DNA of 64,000 bases from Hordeum vulgare subsp. vulgare (lineage: Eukaryota; Streptophyta; Magnoliopsida; Poales; Poaceae), in contig NC_058524.1 of NCBI RefSeq assembly GCF_904849725.1, forward strand, positions 346,014,823-346,078,822, read 5' to 3'. The translations under genes were made by a program, and so were the position numbers. Of the stretch, positions 35,106 to 47,174 are shown piece by piece. The notes under the pieces were generated by a model. The model worked only from the letters and a program-made list of their open reading frames with translations. It searched no databases and was not told the DNA's origin. Numbering within the stretch: position 1 is the first letter of the stretch; each line of letters begins with the position of its first letter.

Positions 35106-35942
35106 CTTTGCATGAGAGAACTGCGGGCTTGGCCCATGGCCTCGAGCCCAGGGAGACACCGCGTCTCATTCCCCTTTACAGCGAGGCGCCGAGGACCCAC
35201 GCGCCAGTGGCTCTCCTCGCAGCCACCTTTTCCCTCCCGCGCATCCCTCCTCCTTTGCTCGTGCGCGCACATGGGCGCCGGACGCCGTTCCTCCCTCCTC
35301 CTCCTTTATAACCCGCCTTGGCGTCCGTGCCTAGGGTTCCTCCCTCTCGCCGCCACCCTCTCCTCCTTGTCCTCCATTTCTGCCCCCAGGTAAGCTCCTC
35401 TAGGTAGATCAGAGAGCAGCTTTGAGAGAGAGAGGAAGATCGCCGTCGTCCCTGGCATCGGCGAGGATGTCCAGGAGCTCGGGGTTGTTCCCCGCATTCC
35501 ATTCCTGGTGTTAGTAGCCCTGGGGAACCACCACGTCGACGGGCCCTTCCCCGTCTACGTTGTCGTCGTTCTGCTCTGCGCGGGCCGCTCTGCTTCATCG
35601 CTGGCTGCTTCTCCGACCTCTTCTTGCCCTGCGTTGATTCCCTTGACCTCCAGGCTGAGCATCGCTGGTTCCTTCCACTCTACCTTCTCCCGTATGCTCG
35701 CCGAAGGATGCTCGCCGTGCTGCTGTTGCTGCCGTAGCACATAGATTCCGCGCCTCCAGGCTGTCGTTGCAGGCTCCCTCCCGTAGTTCCAAGCACGGGA
35801 ATGGAACCCCCAGTGATCCCGCGTCAAGCGCCGAGGCTTGCCGTGTCGAATAGATCATCGGAGTGTCGGCGGAGACGTCCCCTGTTTCGGTCGCCTGAGT
35901 TGCAGTTAGAGAAGAGGGGTCTGCTCAAAAGAGTAACACCCC
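35106..35942 (+). mobile_element. GC-rich block 'F', right part: LTR half or captured promoter/leader
   Basis: GC- and CpG-rich, with a TATA-like TTTATAA at 35305-35311. This is followed by 'ccgtgcctagggttcctccct' leader-type text and a good splice donor (CCCCCAG|GTAAGC near 35390). ORFs in several frames on both strands reflect the base composition. I favour the promoter/R-U5 half of the LTR starting at 16352. The alternative is a captured 5' end of a host gene. It ends where the Tat-like LTR begins. Confidence 0.4.
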
Positions 35943-36449
35943 TGTTGGGGATATTACCTGTGGTGTAACTCGCCCTAACTGGTCTGGGTCACTGAAGGGG
36001 CGACTCATCCTTTGGTAATACAAGCCTTGGCCCAGGGGGCCCAGGAGCCAGATGGTGGTTCAGGAGCTATGCAGAGGATAGGCCGCCAAGGAGGTTTCCA
36101 GTCTTGGAAAGCACGACGACTTAGAGATATGGAAAACCGTGACCTGTAGTGTGGCTAGGACTCTTGTAAATCCTAGGGCCTCAACCTGTATATCAAGGCA
36201 AGTCCCTAGGGAAGATAGGGTAAGTTAGAAATCATCGAGAGCCAGGCTAGGCGAGCTACGCCCTCCTTGTAATCGAAACCATCATCAATCTACATAAAGC
36301 ATGACGTAGGCTTTTACCTCCACACAAGGGGCCGAACCTGGATAAATCTGAGTCTCGCTTTCGCTCACCCCCTTTGAGTCACCACCAAGGTACGATGGCT
36401 CCTTCATTAAGTCCTTTCACGAGGACATCTGCCGTGAAAAACCACGACA
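35943..36449 (+). mobile_element. 5' LTR of the long Tat-like Gypsy element
   Basis: TGTTGGGGATATTACC...CACGACA, 507 bp, colinear with 15077-15626 and with the minus-strand copy at 1-347. Confidence 0.88.
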
Positions 36450-36450
36450 G

Positions 36451-36468
36451 TTGGCGCCCACCGTGGGG
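36451..36468 (+). other. Primer-binding site of the long Tat-like Gypsy element
   Basis: TTGGCGCCCACCGTGGGG one base after the LTR end. Confidence 0.85.
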
Positions 36469-36537
36469 ATTGCGCATGGTGGAGTTTAGTTCTCAAAGGG
36501 AGCCCTACCAGGGTCAGAAAGCTATGCGGTCGACATC

Positions 36538-38920
36538 ATGACGAAGAGCCGCCGCGGAAGGTACTAGATCGATAACTCGTTGTGTGGGCCTGAAGCCGAT
36601 TCAATCGAATCCGGTTACAGAGCCCCCTTCGGCAAGGTCAACATCTTCATCGGCATCATTGGAACACCCGTGCCTGAGTCGGACACCTCCACCGACATCG
36701 TCGAGCCGGCCAGGTATGTCCTCCCCATCACACGTGAGGACAGGAGACGCCATGTTTTCGTCGGTTTTACGCAGGGAGCCAGTGTACAAGACGAACCAGC
36801 GGTCCAGGAGATAAATCCCATCAACTCTGATGACAAATCATCCATGGGTGACAAAGATTCAATTCGCCCTCTATACGAAGGACAACTCGAAGATTTGCCA
36901 TTGGCGATGGACCCCGAGGTCTTCGAAAGATCCCATCGACAAATGGCCATCTACATGGCGGGGGCGACACAACCTAAGCCAAACCCGGCCCGCAACAATG
37001 AGACTAGCGAATCGTCGAAAACCCCGGCTCAAGCCATGGCGGACATGACGACGGAGGTCACCAGACTCATGACAACCGCTGTGACGGCACAAAATCAGGA
37101 AGCGATCAACACCGAGTTGGCGAAGCTACGGGAGGAGATGGCGAAAGCCCAGCGGGACATGGAAGAGGAAGCCGCCAGGATGGCGGCACAGCAGGCTCGG
37201 ATCATCGCGGAGACGGAGCGGCTGAACACCTAAGGCTGGCGGCTCGAGACACAACAGCGCATGTCCGATGCTATTCATCAGAGAAGGCACCACGAGCGCC
37301 TCCCGGCCGATCTACGTCCAACTCGCCTCTTCGACACCCCACGCACTCCTGGGGTGGGACCCAATCAACCCTTGCAGGCCGCTCCAGGGGGGTCCATTTC
37401 AACCGCCTAACCCGCCACCACCTCAACCAACGGATGCCCCCACACCTCGCTTCCAGATACCACGAGGCCACTCCTCAAATCCCGTGGATAACATGCTGGC
37501 GGCAACCCTCTAGTTGGAGTCCCTCCCGATCTATGGAAACTCCCCGGCCTAGGTGGAGGGGAGAAACGCCATCGAGATGCTGAAGATAGCAGTGGTCCAA
37601 CACGCACAATACTCGCACAGCCTTGACCGGTTCCACTCCACACCCCAGGCGAGTCACACCAGGAGTCGCCATGAGGACCAACCCGCGGTGACCGGTGGGC
37701 AACGACGTTTGCCTTAGACTAACCTGCCCGGGGTCCATGACACTCGAGCCCAAGACATTGTGGATGCAGCACGCGCCGCGGCGGGTCAGGGCTATCCGGC
37801 TTATACCCAGACACCTCCTGCACCGCTCGATGCCGGAGGCAGGCACATTGGGGTGTCGTGTCTCATGCCCTCTCTACGCAATGAGTGGATGCCGAAGGAT
37901 TTCAAAGGACCAAGGAAGGTACCCAATTACACACCAGATCTCGAGACGGGGTCATGGATCGAGAGTTACGAACTTGCGATGGACATGCTCGACGTGAACG
38001 AGGCGGTTTGCACCAAGTATTTCACTATGATGCTTGAGGGAACGGCGCGTGCATGGTTGAAAAACCTGTTACCTAACTCCATCAACACTTGGGCAGAGTT
38101 AAAGGAGCACTCCATCAAAAATTTCCGAGGGACTTGCAAATGCCCGATGACCATCGTCGACTTACAACACTGCGTTCATCGACCGGATGAGTCGGCCCAT
38201 CATTAGACATGGTGAGTTGTGGAGGTCATTCATTCGTCGGACGACATCTCGGCGGCTCAGGCAGTGCTGATTTTGGAGAAAAATTGCCATTACGAGCCTC
38301 TGGTGCTGAAGCTGGGGCGAATTAAGCGTAAGGTGCAGGACATGGGCGAGTTAATGGACACCCTCACCACATACGCCGAGTCAGATGACACCAAGGATCC
38401 CAGGGAGGACGACGACAAGGTTAGCACCGCCAGGAGAGGTGAGTCATCAAAAGGTCACTCCCAGTTTCAAGGACGTGGTAACCACAACCATGGTGGGCAA
38501 GGTAAAAGAAAATAGCAGGAAGGTCCCACAGACTTCGTCGGCAACACCAATGCCGGCAACGGAAACTAGTGCTAGAGGAAGCGGGATTTCAGTGGGAAGA
38601 AGCCGCGCAACTATCATGAAATGTTCAAGGGCCCCTGGCCACAGCACGCTAGAGCCGTAGACCCACTCCTGGGAGGATTGCTATGTGATGCAGGAGTTCC
38701 GAGCTGATGCACTCAAGAAAGGCCAAGCAGGTGATCAGGGCCAGCGACAGGAGCAGTTCGGCGCGCCTGGGTCATGCCAAAGCCCGTTCGGTGGTTTCCC
38801 TAACCCGGCTCCACACGGCGGGTCAAATCCTAATAGAGGACTGTACCAAGTTCACAACCAACAACAGTATAACCCGCCGGGAGTGTTTCAGCAACCACCC
38901 CCGCAAGACGATCTCTAGCT
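36538..38920 (+). pseudogene. gag: gag of the long Tat-like Gypsy element, multiply broken
   Basis: Capsid-type polyprotein. ATG 36538 starts MTKSRRGRY and meets a stop at 36565. The frame is then open 36580-37233 (ADSIESGYRAPFGK, FVGFTQGAS, IYMAGA, KTPAQAMADM), ending in a helical, Glu/Arg-rich segment (ELAKLREEMAKAQRDMEEEAARMA), a likely coiled coil. Frameshifts follow. The capsid core is in another frame at 37760-38206 (DFKGPRKVPNYTPDLETG, ARAWLKNLLPNSINTW) and continues, after a stop, to 38515 with a Gly/Arg-rich RNA-binding-like tail. A third frame (38685-38918) is Gln/Pro-rich. No zinc knuckle is evident. The several stops and shifts make it non-functional. Confidence 0.85.
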
Positions 38921-41900
38921 ACAAGATGATCATAGCGGTTTTCAGAATAAACCTAAGCAGCTGAACAGTGGGCAATATCACGTGTTCACCACTAGCACCT
39001 GCAAACGGGACCACAAGGTGAAACATAGAACTTTCAGCGTGGCTGAGCTGGCGCTCCCTAGGTACCTACATTGGTCCGAACAACCCATAACCTAGAGTAG
39101 GGAGGATCACCCGCCCCGAGTTGATAACCCTGGCAACTTGGCTTTGGTCGTGGCTCCCTAAGTCGGAGGATACACCCTTTCCAAAGTCCTTATGGATGGA
39201 GGCAGCAACATTAACATCCTATACTTCGATACCTTTCGAAGGATGAATCTCTTGGAGAAAGACTTGATGTCGTCGTCCACGGTTTTCCATGGCATTGTTC
39301 CTGGTAAGTCGGTGTATCCAATTGGGAGGAATAAATTTAACGTGGCTTTTGGCACAGAGTCCAATTACAGGAGCGAGCCACTCGTGTTTGAGGTGGTCAA
39401 AATCAAGAGCCCTTACCACGCATTGTTTGGAAGGCCGTCTTACGCTCGATTCATGGCTCGCCCATGCTATGTTTATCTCAAGCTCAAGATGCCTGGACCT
39501 AAGGGGCCTATTACGGTCTGCGAGACACGAAGATAGCCCAGGATTGCCAAGAAGGAGACGCAGCTTATGCCGACACGGCTTGAGCGGCCGAGGAGCTCAA
39601 ATTTCACCAAGGCAATGTTGCCCCGATGGATATGACGCCGCTCAAGAGGCCGACAATTGACTCTGAGCCGCCCCTCAAATTCAAACCAACAGAAGACACG
39701 AAGGTGATAGACTTCACGCCTCGCGACTCAACCAAGCACTTCACTATTGGGACGGCTCTGGACCCCAAATAGGAAAGCGAATCGGGACATCTTTGCGTGG
39801 AAACCTTCTGACACGCCAGGTGTACCAAGAGACTTCGCTGAGCACCATCTTAATACTGACCCCAAAGTAAAGCCAGTTCGGCAGTATCTTCGCAGGTTTA
39901 ACGAGGAACGTCGCAAGGCAATTGGACAGGAAGTCGCCTGGCTTTTGGTCGCCGGATTCATCATCGAGGTTTTTCATCCTGAATGGTTGGCTAACCCGGT
40001 CTTGGTGCTAAAAAAGAATGGCACTTTCCGCATGTGCATCGACTACACCGACCTCAACAGAGCCTGTCCAAAGGATCCCTTTGCCCTTCCCCGCATTGAT
40101 CAAATCATTGACTCGACGGCGGATTGCGAGCATTTATGCTTTTTGGATGCTTACTCAGGATACCACCAGATCAAGATGGTTGTGGCAGACCAGGAGCAAA
40201 CGTCCTCCATATCCCCCTTCGGAGCCTTCTGCGACGTGTCGATGCCGTTCGGGCTCAAGAGTGCGGGGGCGACTTACCAGCGTTGCATCCAGAATTGTTT
40301 GCATAACCAGATCAGACGCAATGTCCACGCTTATATTGATGATATCGTAGTCAGATCTCAGAAGAAAGAGTCGCTCTTGGAGGATCTCAAGGAGACTTTT
40401 GACAATTTGCGCATATACCAGATGCGGCTTAACCCCACCAATTGTGTGTTTGGTGTTCCCGCGGGAAAGTTATTCGGTTTTCTGGTGTCAGAACGCGGCA
40501 TTGAAGCTAACTCGGACAAAATTGAAGCAATCACTTCTTTGGGAAAGCCGGTTGATATCAATCAAGTCCAATGCATGGCGGGTCGTATCACGGCTCTATG
40601 TCGCTTTATAAGTCGCCTTGGGGAGAAAGCCATCCCTCTTTATCAGTTGCTCAAGAAAACTGATAGTTTTGTTTGGACGGATGAAGCAAACGAAGCCTTT
40701 GAAGCCTTGAAGCAACAACCGGCTAAGCCGCGGGTATTGGCCGCTCCGACGGACAAGGAGCCTATGCTCTTGTACATTGCAGCTAATTCCAAGGCGGTAA
40801 GCATGGCAGTGGTCGTCGAGCGGAAGGAAGAAGGGAAGGAATATCCGGTTCAGAGACCAATGTATTTTTATCAGCGAGGTCCTGACCCTCTCCAAACAAT
40901 GCTACCCGCATTGGCAGAAGCTGGTCTTTGGGGTGTTTATGGCGAGTCAGAAGCTGAAGCACTACTTCCAGGAGCATCCCATCACGGTGGTCAGTTCTGC
41001 TCCCCTTGGTGACATTATACAAAATCGAAAAGCGACTAGATGGATTGCTAAGTGGGCCACCGAGTTAGGACCGCATCATGTGCAATATACTCCCCGTGAA
41101 GCCATTAAGTCTCAAGCACTAGTGGATTTCATCAACAACTGGACCGAGTTGCAGATTTCAGAAGATAGGCCCGATCACACATACTGGACCATCTATTTTG
41201 ATGGATCTAGGCAGTTGGAAGGCTCGGGGGCTGGTGTGGTGTTAACTTCGCCTCAGGGTGACAAATTCTGCTAGGTCCTCTGACTCATGTTTCCATGCAC
41301 CAACAATGCAGCAGAGTATGAAGCTCTGCTCCACGGGTTGCGACTCGCCAAAGAGATGAACCTCACCCGAGTCAGATGCTTGGGCGACTCAGATCTAGTG
41401 GCACAACAGGTTTTAGGCACCTCGGATTCTAGAGATCCCTTGATGGAGGCTTACACGCGAGCTGTGTCGGACGTGGCAGGTCACTTTCATGGTTATCAAG
41501 TGGATCACATTGATCGGCGACTCAACGAAGCAACAGATGTTGTTTCTCGTCTCGGTTCACAGCGTAAGCTCGTTCCCCCCAATGTCTTTTTAAATGTGTT
41601 ACATAACCCCTCGGTGAGGCTACCTTCAGAGGAAGATTTGGCGGTGCCGGACCCTCAGTGTCAGCTTGTGGCGGCTCTTCGTGCTACCCCGGATTGGGCG
41701 ATTCCCTACATGGCGTATCTCACATGAGGCGAGCTACCCACGGATGAGTTATTGGCTCGCCAATTCGTCCTTCGATGCAAATCCATGGTTATACATAACG
41801 GCGAGTTGCATAAACGAAGCACTTCAGGGTTATTTCAACGGTGTGTCTCTTCCGAGGAAGGATGTATGATTCTCAACGAAATTCATGCAGGCGACTGTGG

Positions 41901-42900
41901 TCATCATGTCGGGTCATGCTCCCTGGTTTTGAAAGCTTTTCGGCTTGGATTTTATTGGCTGATGGCTCATGCAGATGCGGAAGAAATAGTTCGCCAATGT
42001 GATGGTTGCCAAAAATTTGGACGCCAGATGCACGTGCCAGCTCAAGAATTACGAATGATTCCAATCACTTGGCCGTTTGCGGTCTGGGGGCTGGACATGG
42101 TTGGCCCTTTTAAAATGTCATCCAATAAAAAGACTCACCTATTGGTGGTGGTTGACAAGTTCACTAAGTTGGTTTAAGCAGAACCCGTTAGTAGTTGTGA
42201 TGCAGACACGACTGTCAAGTTCTTGAAAAAGTTGATCTTCCGGTTCGGATACCCTCATAGTATCATTACTGACAATGGTACTAATCTATCAAAGGGCGCA
42301 ATGCAAGAGTTTTGCGGACGAGAGCATATACGGCTTGACGTTTCTACAGTCGCACACCCCCAGTCTAACGGACAGGCAGAAAGGGCGAATCAAGAAATAT
42401 TGCGAGGAATCAAGCCCCGACTTATGGTACCTCTAGAGTGTACTCCAGGATGTTGGGTGGAAGAATTTCTCTCAGTGTTATGGAGTATCAGGACCACCCC
42501 AAATCGCTCCACGGGTTTTACTCCTTTCTTTCTGATCTACGGGGCAGAGGCAGTTTTACCAAGTGGCATCAGACACGATTCACCACGAGTCGCCGCGTAT
42601 GTGGAACAAGACAACGAGTTGGCACGACAAGATTCGTTGGATGCTTTGGAGGAAGAGCTAGATTCGGCTGCATCGCGATCGGCGATCTATCAACAGGACC
42701 TGCGACGCTATCCCAACCGCCGCGTCAAGAGCCAGACTTTTCAAGAGGGCGACTTAGTGCTCCGGTTGATTCAAGACCACACTGGTATGCATAAGCTATC
42801 ACCTCCATGTGCAAGGACCGTTTGTCATCAGCAAGAATCTTCGGAACAGCTCATACTACTTGGTGGATCTACGCCCTGCTCGGCCATCTACAGAGATTGA
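38921..42900 (+). pseudogene. pol: pol of the long Tat-like Gypsy element: PR-RT-RNase H-IN
   Basis: The order PR-RT-RH-IN marks it as Ty3/Gypsy. The protease lies near 39190 (VLMDGGSNINIL, D-G-G-S loop). The RT is in an open frame at 39747-40920 with KKNGTFRMCIDYTDLNRACP, FLDAYSGYHQI, FGLKSAGATYQR and the catalytic YIDD at about 40335. A frameshift near 40870-40930 moves into RNase H (YFDGSRQLEGSGAG, NNAAEYEALLHG, GDSDLVAQQV; stops at 41272 and 41725). Integrase follows with an HHCC finger (HAGDCGHHVG...CDGCQKF) and D-D-E residues in WGLDMVGPF, ITDNGTNLS and NGQAERANQEI; a stop lies at 42175. Catalytic residues survive, so the damage is recent relative to the family's age. Confidence 0.93.
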
Positions 42901-44107
42901 AACAACTCGCCCCTGGAATATAGCCCACCTAAGGCCTTACTACACCTAGAGCCATTGGCTCCTTTCTTTTCTGCAAATCTCAGAACTTGTAGTCTTTTAC
43001 TTATAAAGCAATAAAGCCGGCACCCACGAACTTCGGGGTCCTTTGCTGTTTCAGCTTCTGGAAAGCATGAGTCTTTATTGTTCTATGAGTCATCCAAGCA
43101 TGGACGCTATCAGTACCAAAGAGCATAAGTCGCCACGCTGCACTTATTTCAAAACTGGGTACTGATAAGCCAAAGAGGACCAAAGTTGCCACGCTGCACG
43201 GTTCAAACGTGGGCGCCTTATATGGTTTTGAGAATTAAGCCGGCTTACTTGGGGGCTACTAGTTCCCAAGTCGTTTTGCAGTAAGAGCGTAAAACGCTTC
43301 TGCAATCCTATGTCCGACTTTTCCCTAATCACAGGTCACTTGGGGGCTTCCACTCACTGAGTTCAGCCTGAATACCCTCTTGGCTAGCGAAAAATTACCG
43401 CATTACAAATGGTTATACTGGACTATGTATTGGACGAGTTGCCCTATGGACCCATGTACTCTTGGCGAGTCAATCCGCTTTTTGGGACCCTGAACTCGCC
43501 TTGGTTAAAACATGAAAGGTACTGGCCAGAGCCACACACGGAAAATAGAGAAACCATTGGTTCGCTGAACCTGCTTCACTGAAGCCTGACTCGCGCCTGA
43601 TCAGCCGGTCTAAAAACTTGGGCTATTGCAAAAGCCTTCTTAGGGTAGCACTAGAGTTTTGCAAACTCATCCTATCCCGTCGTAGGTCATCGAGCCGACA
43701 GTATTTTTATGATTATCCTCATGGCACTACCGCAAGGTTTCGTAAACCTTTTATATGACTCGCCGCGACTCACTGAGCCGGCTCCTTGCTTATAACTCGC
43801 CATGACTCACTCGGCTGGTTTTGTTTCTTGCCACAACTCATTGAGTCGGCCTATGGTGTTTTTTCCCTGACAAACGGGTTGAAGAAGATATTCGACAAGA
43901 ACACTTTCAAGCATCAGGATTGGTAAAGGCAATTCATGATCCGCAAAAAGGATAAACGGTTCAGTAATGTCAAGGAAAAGATATGGATGGAAGATTGTTT
44001 CCCTGAATCCTAATAACTAATACATAGCTCACACGGCCATACCGGGCGTCATCCCCCGGTCAAGGAAAGATCATTTTTTTCCAGCAGTGATTACACCCTG
44101 GTTAGAC
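42901..44107. other. Spacer between pol and the antisense gene
   Basis: No ORF of note. It has paired short repeats 'gccacgctgcac' (about 43133 and 43189) and two copies of 'acttgggggct' (43247 and 43337). The same phrase recurs in the minisatellite at 62711-63182 on the far side of the antisense gene. In sense-antisense terms this is the 3' flank of both genes. Confidence 0.5.
43010..43015 (+). terminator. Candidate poly(A) signal after pol
   Basis: AATAAA about 110 bp after the pol stop. It is plausible for polyadenylation of a short sense transcript, but the motif is common by chance. Confidence 0.2.
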
Positions 44108-44457
44108 TTAAGCCGCCTCCGGGTCGCATTGCTTTGAGCTCTCTCCATCTTCAATTTGTAAGTCGCCCAGTTTCCAGTTGCACTTGGACAAGGCGATGAA
44201 TTCATCTTCGTCGTTCAAAAAGACAGATAGGTCTGCTTCAAAGTAGAAGGGATTCTTGGGCCGGCGAGGAATCAGGCTGGTAATTCCAAACGAAGGAGGA
44301 GTCACCTTTTTGTTGTTGTCGTCATATGCAACCTGGTACTTGTTCAAGTCCAAACAGGCCGCCAGCCGAGTCGCCGCGGCACGGGACTCTTTCACAAGCC
44401 AGTGGTAATCGCCTTCAGCAAACTCCAACTCGTCGTCCTTTAGTTTAGGGTAACCAG
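44108..44457 (-). pseudogene. Antisense gene of the Gypsy element, last exon (C-terminal part)
   Basis: This minus-strand frame, ending in TAA at 44108, is the C-terminal continuation of the exon at 61972. It carries YPKLKDDELEFAEG, an Ala/Arg stretch, ITSLIPRRPKNPFYFEADL, and an acidic end. Copia element D split this exon. Joined across the Copia element, the reading frame matches without a shift (...VADG + YPKLKDDE...), although one TAG lies a few codons upstream of the junction. I do not recognise an enzymatic domain. Additional antisense ORFs in this position are known from Tat-lineage elements; their role is unknown. Confidence 0.75.
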
Positions 44458-46290
44458 TGTTGGGGAACGTCGCATGGGAAACAAAAATTTTCCTACGCGC
44501 ACGAAGACCTATCATGGTGATGTCCATCTACGAGAGGGGATTTCCGATCTACATACCCTTGTAGATCGCACAGCAGAAGCGTTAAGAAACGCGGTTGATG
44601 TAGTGGAACGTCCTCACGTCCCTCGATCCTCCCCGCGAACCGTCCCACGAACCGTCCCGCGATCCGTCCCACGATCCGCTCCGATCTAGTGCCGAACGGA
44701 CGGCACCTCCGTGTTCAGCACACGTACAGCTCGACGATGATCTCGGCCTTCTTGATCCAGCAATAGAGACGGAGAGGTAGATGAGTTCTCCGGTAGCGTG
44801 ACGGCGCTCCGGAGGTTGGTGGTGATCTAATCTCAGCACGGCTCCGCCCGAGCTCCGCAGAAACGCGATCTAGAGGTAAAACCGTGGAGGTATGTGGTCG
44901 GGCTGCCGTGGCAAAAGTTGTCTCAAATCAGCCCTAAAACCCCACTATATATAGGAGGGAGGGAGGGGAGGAGGCAGCCTCAAACCCTCAAGGTTTGGCC
45001 GAAATTTGAGGTGGAGCAGTCCTACTCCAATCCTACTTGGAGTAGGATTCCACCTTCCCACTTGGAAACTCTTTCCACCTTGTGTTTTTCCCTTCTCAAA
45101 CCTTATGGGCCTTAGTGGGAACTTATTCCAGCCCACTAGGGGCTGGTTTATCTCTTCCCATAGCCCATGAGACCCCTTGGGGCGTGACACCCCTCTCGAT
45201 GGTCCCCGTCACCCCTCCCGGCACTCCTGGTACACTATCGATGAGCCCGAAACCTTTCCGGTAATGCCCGAAAACTTTCCGGTAACCAAATAAGGTCATC
45301 CTATATTTCAATCTTCGTCTCCGGACCATTTTGGAAACCCTCGTGACGTTCGTGATCCCATACGGGACTGCGAACAACATTCGGTAACCAACCATATAAC
45401 TCAAATACGCATAAAACAACGTCGAACCTTAAGTGTGCAGACCCTGCGGGCTCGAGAACTATGTAGACATGACCCGAGTGACTCCTCGGTCAATATCCAA
45501 TAGCGGGACCTGGATGCCCATATTGGATCCGACATATTCTACGAAGATCTTATCGTTTGAACCTCAGTGCCAAGGATGCATATAATCCCGTATGTCATTC
45601 CCTTTGTCCTTCGGTATGTTACTTGCCCGAGATTCGATCGTCAGTATCCGCATACCTATTTCAATCTCGTTTACCGGCAAGTCTCTTTACTCATTCCGTA
45701 ATACAAGATCCCGCAACTTACACTAAGTCACATTGCTTGCAAGGCTTGTGTGTGATGTTGTATTACCGAGTGGGCCACGAGATACCTCTCCGTCATAGGG
45801 AGTGACAAATCCCGGTCTTGATCCATACTAACTCAACTAACACCTTCGGAGATACCTGTAGAGCATCTTTATAGTCACCCAGTTTCATTGAAACGTTTGA
45901 TACACACAAAGCATTCCTCCGGTGTCAGTGAGTTATATGATCTCATGGTCATAGGAACAAATACTTGACACGCAGAAAACAGTAGCAACAAAATGACACG
46001 ATCAACATGCTACGTCTATTAATTTGGGTGTAGTCCATCACATGATTCTCCTAATGATGTGATCTCGTTATCAAGTGACAACACTTGCCTATGGTCAGGA
46101 AACCTTGACCATCTTTGATCAACGAGCTAGTCAACTAGAGGCTTACTAGGGATAGTGTTTTGTCTATGTATCCACACATGCACTGTGTTTCCAATCAATA
46201 CAACTATAGCATGGATAATAAACGATTATCATGAACAAAGAAATATAATAATAACTAATTTATTATTGCCTCTAGGGCATATTTCCAACA
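44458..46290 (-). mobile_element. 3' LTR of Copia element D
   Basis: Reverse of TGTTGGAAATATGCCCTAGAGG...GTTCCCCAACA. TATA box TATATATA at 44946-44953 (minus reading). I count about 13 differences from the other LTR in the first 600 bp. Confidence 0.92.
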
Positions 46291-46301
46291 GTCTCCCACT
46301 T
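46291..46301 (-). other. Polypurine tract of Copia element D
   Basis: Minus-strand AAGTGGGAGAC next to the 3' LTR, the same as 58090-58100 in element E. Confidence 0.8.
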
Positions 46302-47174
46302 GCACTAGAGTCAATAATCTAGTTCACATCACCATGTGATTCCAACGAATCCAACACCCATATAGTTATGGGGTCTGATCACGTCTTGCTCATGAGAGAG
46401 GTTTTAGTCAACGGTTCTCAAACTTTCAGATCCGTGTGTTCTTTACAAATCTTTATGTCATCTTATAGATGCTGCTACTATGTGCTATTTGGAAATACTC
46501 CAAATATCTACTCTACTATACGAATCCGTTTCACTACTCATAGTTATTCGGATTAGTGTCAAAGCTTGCATCGACGTAACCCTTTACGACGAACTCTTTA
46601 ACCACCTCCATAATCGAGAAAAATTCCTTAGTCCATCATGTACTAAGGATAAATTTTGACCGCTGCTAGTGATTCAATCATGGATCACTCTCTGTACCTC
46701 TCAACAGACTTTGAGTCAAGGCACACATCAGGTGCGGTACCCAGCATGGCATACTTCAGATTCTACGGCCAAGGCATAGAAGACGACCTTCGTCTATTCT
46801 CTTTATTCTGCCGTGGTCGGGTTTTGAGTCTTACTCAAATCCACACCTTACAACACAACCAAGAACTCCTTCTTTGCTGATCTATTTTGAACTCCTTCAG
46901 AAACTTGTCAAGGCATGCATCTTGTTGAAACTTCCATTAAGCGCTTTCGATCTATCTCCATAGATCTTTGATGCTCAACGTTCAAGTAGCGCAATCCAGA
47001 TACTCCTTTGAAAACTCCTTTCAAACAACCTTGTATGCTTTATAGAAATTCTACATTACTTCTGATCCACAATATGTCAACCACATATACTCATCAGAAA
47101 TTCTATAGTGCTCCCACTCACTTCTTTGGAAATACAAGTTTCTCATAAACCTTGTACAAACCCAAAATCTTTGA

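Noticed and set aside
16958..35110. Target duplication for element A
   Set aside because: The flanking pentamers TTGTG and CTTTG do not match, so I do not claim one.
35028..35858. Several 60-140 aa ORFs on both strands
   Set aside because: They are composition-driven frames in the GC-rich block F; none shows a domain, and they overlap each other on opposite strands.
45082..45805. Short ORFs in the minus-strand Copia LTR (repeated at 60763-61486)
   Set aside because: The same frames appear in every LTR copy of the family; LTRs of this type are not known to encode proteins.
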